Source: Euleptes europaea
Lineage: Eukaryota; Chordata; Lepidosauria; Squamata; Sphaerodactylidae
Assembly: GCF_029931775.1 (NCBI RefSeq)
Contig: NC_079312.1
Coordinates: 9,865,821-9,929,820, forward strand
Length of the DNA: 64,000 bases
Direction of reading: 5' to 3'
Shown one piece after another: positions 61,976-64,000 of the stretch (positions are counted from its first letter, which is position 1; each line of letters starts with the position of its first letter). The translations under genes and the position numbers were made by a program. Under the pieces are notes generated by a model. It was not told the origin of the DNA. It made no database searches and saw only the letters and a list, made by a program, of their open reading frames with translations.

Positions 61976-62090
61976 GTATCCTGGCTCTGTCTTCTACCAT
62001 ATTTGCTACCCCTCCCAATTTAGTATCATCTGCAAATTTAATAAGCATCCCCTATATTCCTTCATCCAAATCATTTAAAAGAACAGTTGA

Positions 62091-62373
62091 TTTTTGTATA
62101 CCAACTTTCTCTATCACTTAAGGAAGAATCAAACTGCCTTACAATCACCTTCCAGTTCCCTCCCCACAACAGGCATCGTGAGGTAGGTGGGGCTGAGAGA
62201 GTGTGACTAGCCCAAGGTCACCCAGCTGGCTTCATGTGTAGGAGTGGGGAAACAAATCCAGTTCACCAGATTAGCCTCCACCACTCAAGTGGAGGAGTGG
62301 GGAATCAAACCCAGTTCTCCAGATCAGAGTCCACCGCTCCAAACAACCACTCTTAACCACTACACCACACTGG
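62091..62373 (-). mobile_element. tRNA-derived SINE inside the CR1
   Basis: Minus strand: head agccagtgtggtgtagtggt, B-box-like gggtttgattcccc near 62305-62320, body ccttgggctagtcacact, end tttttgtataccaactttc in reverse. A short repeat (gttga) borders both sides. Confidence 0.8.
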
Positions 62374-62830
62374 CTGTTGAACACAGGGCCCAGGACAGAT
62401 CCCCGAGGCACTCCACTAGTCACTCCTGTGCAAGTGGATGAGGAACCATTAACAAGCACTCTTTGGGTACGATCTGTCAACCAGTTACAGATTCACCTAA
62501 CAGTAATAGGATCTAAACCACATTTTCCCAATTTGTCAACAAGAATTTCATGTAGAACCTTATCAAAAGCCTTGCTGAAATCAAGATAAACAATGTCTGC
62601 TGCATTCCCCAGATCCAGCAAGGTAGTAACTTTGTCAAAAAAGGTGATCAGATTAGTCTGACATGACTTGTTCTCGAGCTCTTAGTGATCAGATCCATCC
62701 TTTCTAAATGCTCACGGACTGATTGTTTGATTTGTTCGAAAACTTTTCCCGGTATAGACATCAAGCTGATGGGTCGGTAGTTACCCTGGTCCTTCGTTTT
62801 CCCGTTCTTGAAGATGGGGAGAAGCTGCAC

Positions 62831-63189
62831 AGACGGCGGGGAGGTGGGGGCAGAAAATATTCCCTCCTGTACAAAACAAAGGAGTTTGAAGAATGACCCT
62901 GAATTTTTCCAGGCAGTTAGTTTTAGTGGGTGTTTGACATAAATCTAATTTGGCCTGCAGTCTCTCAGTAAAGGATGATTGCTGAGGCTGTTGCTACTTG
63001 TTGAATTGCCACAACTCCTTTGTCAGGAGGCAAAGACAGGGTTGTAAGTACCAGGGTGGGAAATTCACCCTCTGGCCTTGTAAAATCAACAATGTCATTC
63101 CTCCTCTCCTCCCATTAGCCACCATCACTCAAACAACGGACTGTGGGAGAACCACTCTGCCTCAAAATGAAAAGGCTGAAGTAGAAAAC
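62831..63189. other. No gene seen
   Basis: 63082-63192 is similar to 19847-19965. Nothing else recognised. Confidence 0.35.
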
Positions 63190-64000
63190 GGGAGCTATGG
63201 GCATTTGTCAGTTATTTGAAAGAGAACTTGGTGATCTGGGGAAGTCAGCATGGATTTGTACCCGACAGGTCCAGCCAGGTCAACCTCGACGCTTTTTAGA
63301 TCAAGTGACGAGCTTAATGGGTCATGGGAATGCTGTTGATGTTGTTTACTTGATTTCAGTAAAGTTTTTGACAGGGTTCTGCATGATGTTCTGAGGGGTA
63401 AATTGGAGGACTGTGGACTGGACTTAGGATAGTTAGGTGGGTAGAGAACTGGTTGGAGAACTGCACGTAAAGAGTAGTTGTCAGTGGCATTTTGATTGGA
63501 GGGAGGGTGCCAGGTAGTTGCCACAGGGCTCAGTTTGGGGCCTTTTACTTTCCAATATTTTTAGAAATTTGCACATGACACCAAATTGGGAGGAGTAGGA
63601 AACACTTAGGGAGATAGAGCCAGAATTCAATGAGATCTGAACACACTGAAAAAAGAGGGCAGATGTGAACAAGATGAAATTCAACAAAGATAAAGGCAGA
63701 GTTCTACAGCTGGATAACAAAAATAAGAAGCACGCATACTGGATAGGCAGCACACTTCTGGGTAGCAGTGTGTTTGAGCAAGATCTTGGGGTGGGGTGGC
63801 CTGTAAGCCAAATATGAGCAATCGGTATGATGCTGCGGCAAAAAAGGCTAATGCAGTCTTGCGTCTATAAACAGAGGCACAACATCTGAATCACAAGATG
63901 TAGTAGTCCTGCTGTACACTGCATTGGTCAGTGCAGTTCTGGAGGCTTTGCTTCAATAGGGATGTGGACAGAATGGAGTGGGTGGAGAAGAAAGCAATTA
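63190..64000 (+). mobile_element. Old CR1 LINE, RT region, runs off the right edge
   Basis: Plus-strand traces of the CR1 RT: HGFVPDRSSQVNLDAFLDQV, GNAVDVVYLISVKFL, then in other frames the aagatcttggggtg (DLGV) and aaaaaaggctaatgcagt (KKANAV) region. Many indels, so it is older than the other CR1 copies. Confidence 0.7.

Larger units (their letters stand above)
53580..62830 (-). mobile_element. CR1 LINE, split by hAT, Gypsy and SINE insertions
   Basis: Minus-strand pieces: 53580-54042 (3' UTR and LRGDIITIFKYL), 54875-55305 (RT end: [52 protein letters not shown]), 61976-62090 and 62374-62830 (RT core: TDRTQRVLVNGSSS, GNYRPISLMSIPGKVFEQI). Each insertion has its own target duplication, and the pieces abut correctly when they are ignored. 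5'-truncated; has in-frame stops and frame changes. Confidence 0.88.

Overview
This is a vertebrate, almost certainly squamate-reptile, window (possibly a gecko; the species cannot be read from the sequence). The evidence is the mix of young L1, CR1 and RTE/BovB-type LINEs, tRNA- and 5S-derived SINEs, many hAT and MITE insertions, a DIRS element, chromodomain Ty3/Gypsy fossils, and a C2H2 zinc-finger (ZF) gene cluster that includes a SCAN gene. All recognisable host genes lie on the minus strand.

Layout. 0-7 kb: repeats only, including a nested palindrome, a 285-bp hAT MITE with an exact 8-bp target duplication, BovB pieces and two hammerhead-like RNA motifs. 7.4-11.3 kb: a SCAN-ZF gene whose three coding exons join in frame into about 505 residues. 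11.3-20 kb: SINEs, MITEs, a 2.1-kb CR1. 20.2-23.2 kb: an orphan KRAB exon with a stop codon and a decayed ZF array broken by a hAT MITE and a solo LTR. 26.6-33.9 kb: a second ZF exon cut in two by a nearly full-length 6.3-kb L1 with a 15-bp target duplication. 34.8-38.15 kb: 5' half of an old Gypsy element. 38.3-40.1 kb: a hAT transposon carrying a copied first exon of INPPL1 (SHIP2). 41.5-43.2 kb: an open exon encoding 18 ZFs, paralogous to the exon at 33 kb. 44.1-49.4 kb: a DIRS element with inverted ends and an internal complementary region. 50.4-53.7 kb: a 1.6-kb insertion with inverted ends and a TG..CA block framed by a 288-bp direct duplication. 53.6-62.8 kb: a CR1 split by a second hAT of the same family, by a young chromodomain Gypsy element and by a SINE. 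63.2-64 kb: an old CR1 running off the window.

How it fits together. The window looks like a ZF cluster, where transcription-factor genes duplicate and decay quickly, serving as a landing site for mobile DNA. The 33-kb and 43-kb exons are duplicates; the DIRS, L1 and Gypsy insertions occupy one copy only and so post-date the duplication. The most unusual content is the hAT family: two copies share ends but carry different cargo, one of them a recognisable host exon with its 5' GC-rich flank and splice donor, a Pack-type gene capture. The most likely functional genes are the SCAN-ZF gene and the 18-finger exon; no promoter or KRAB exon for the latter is visible here.
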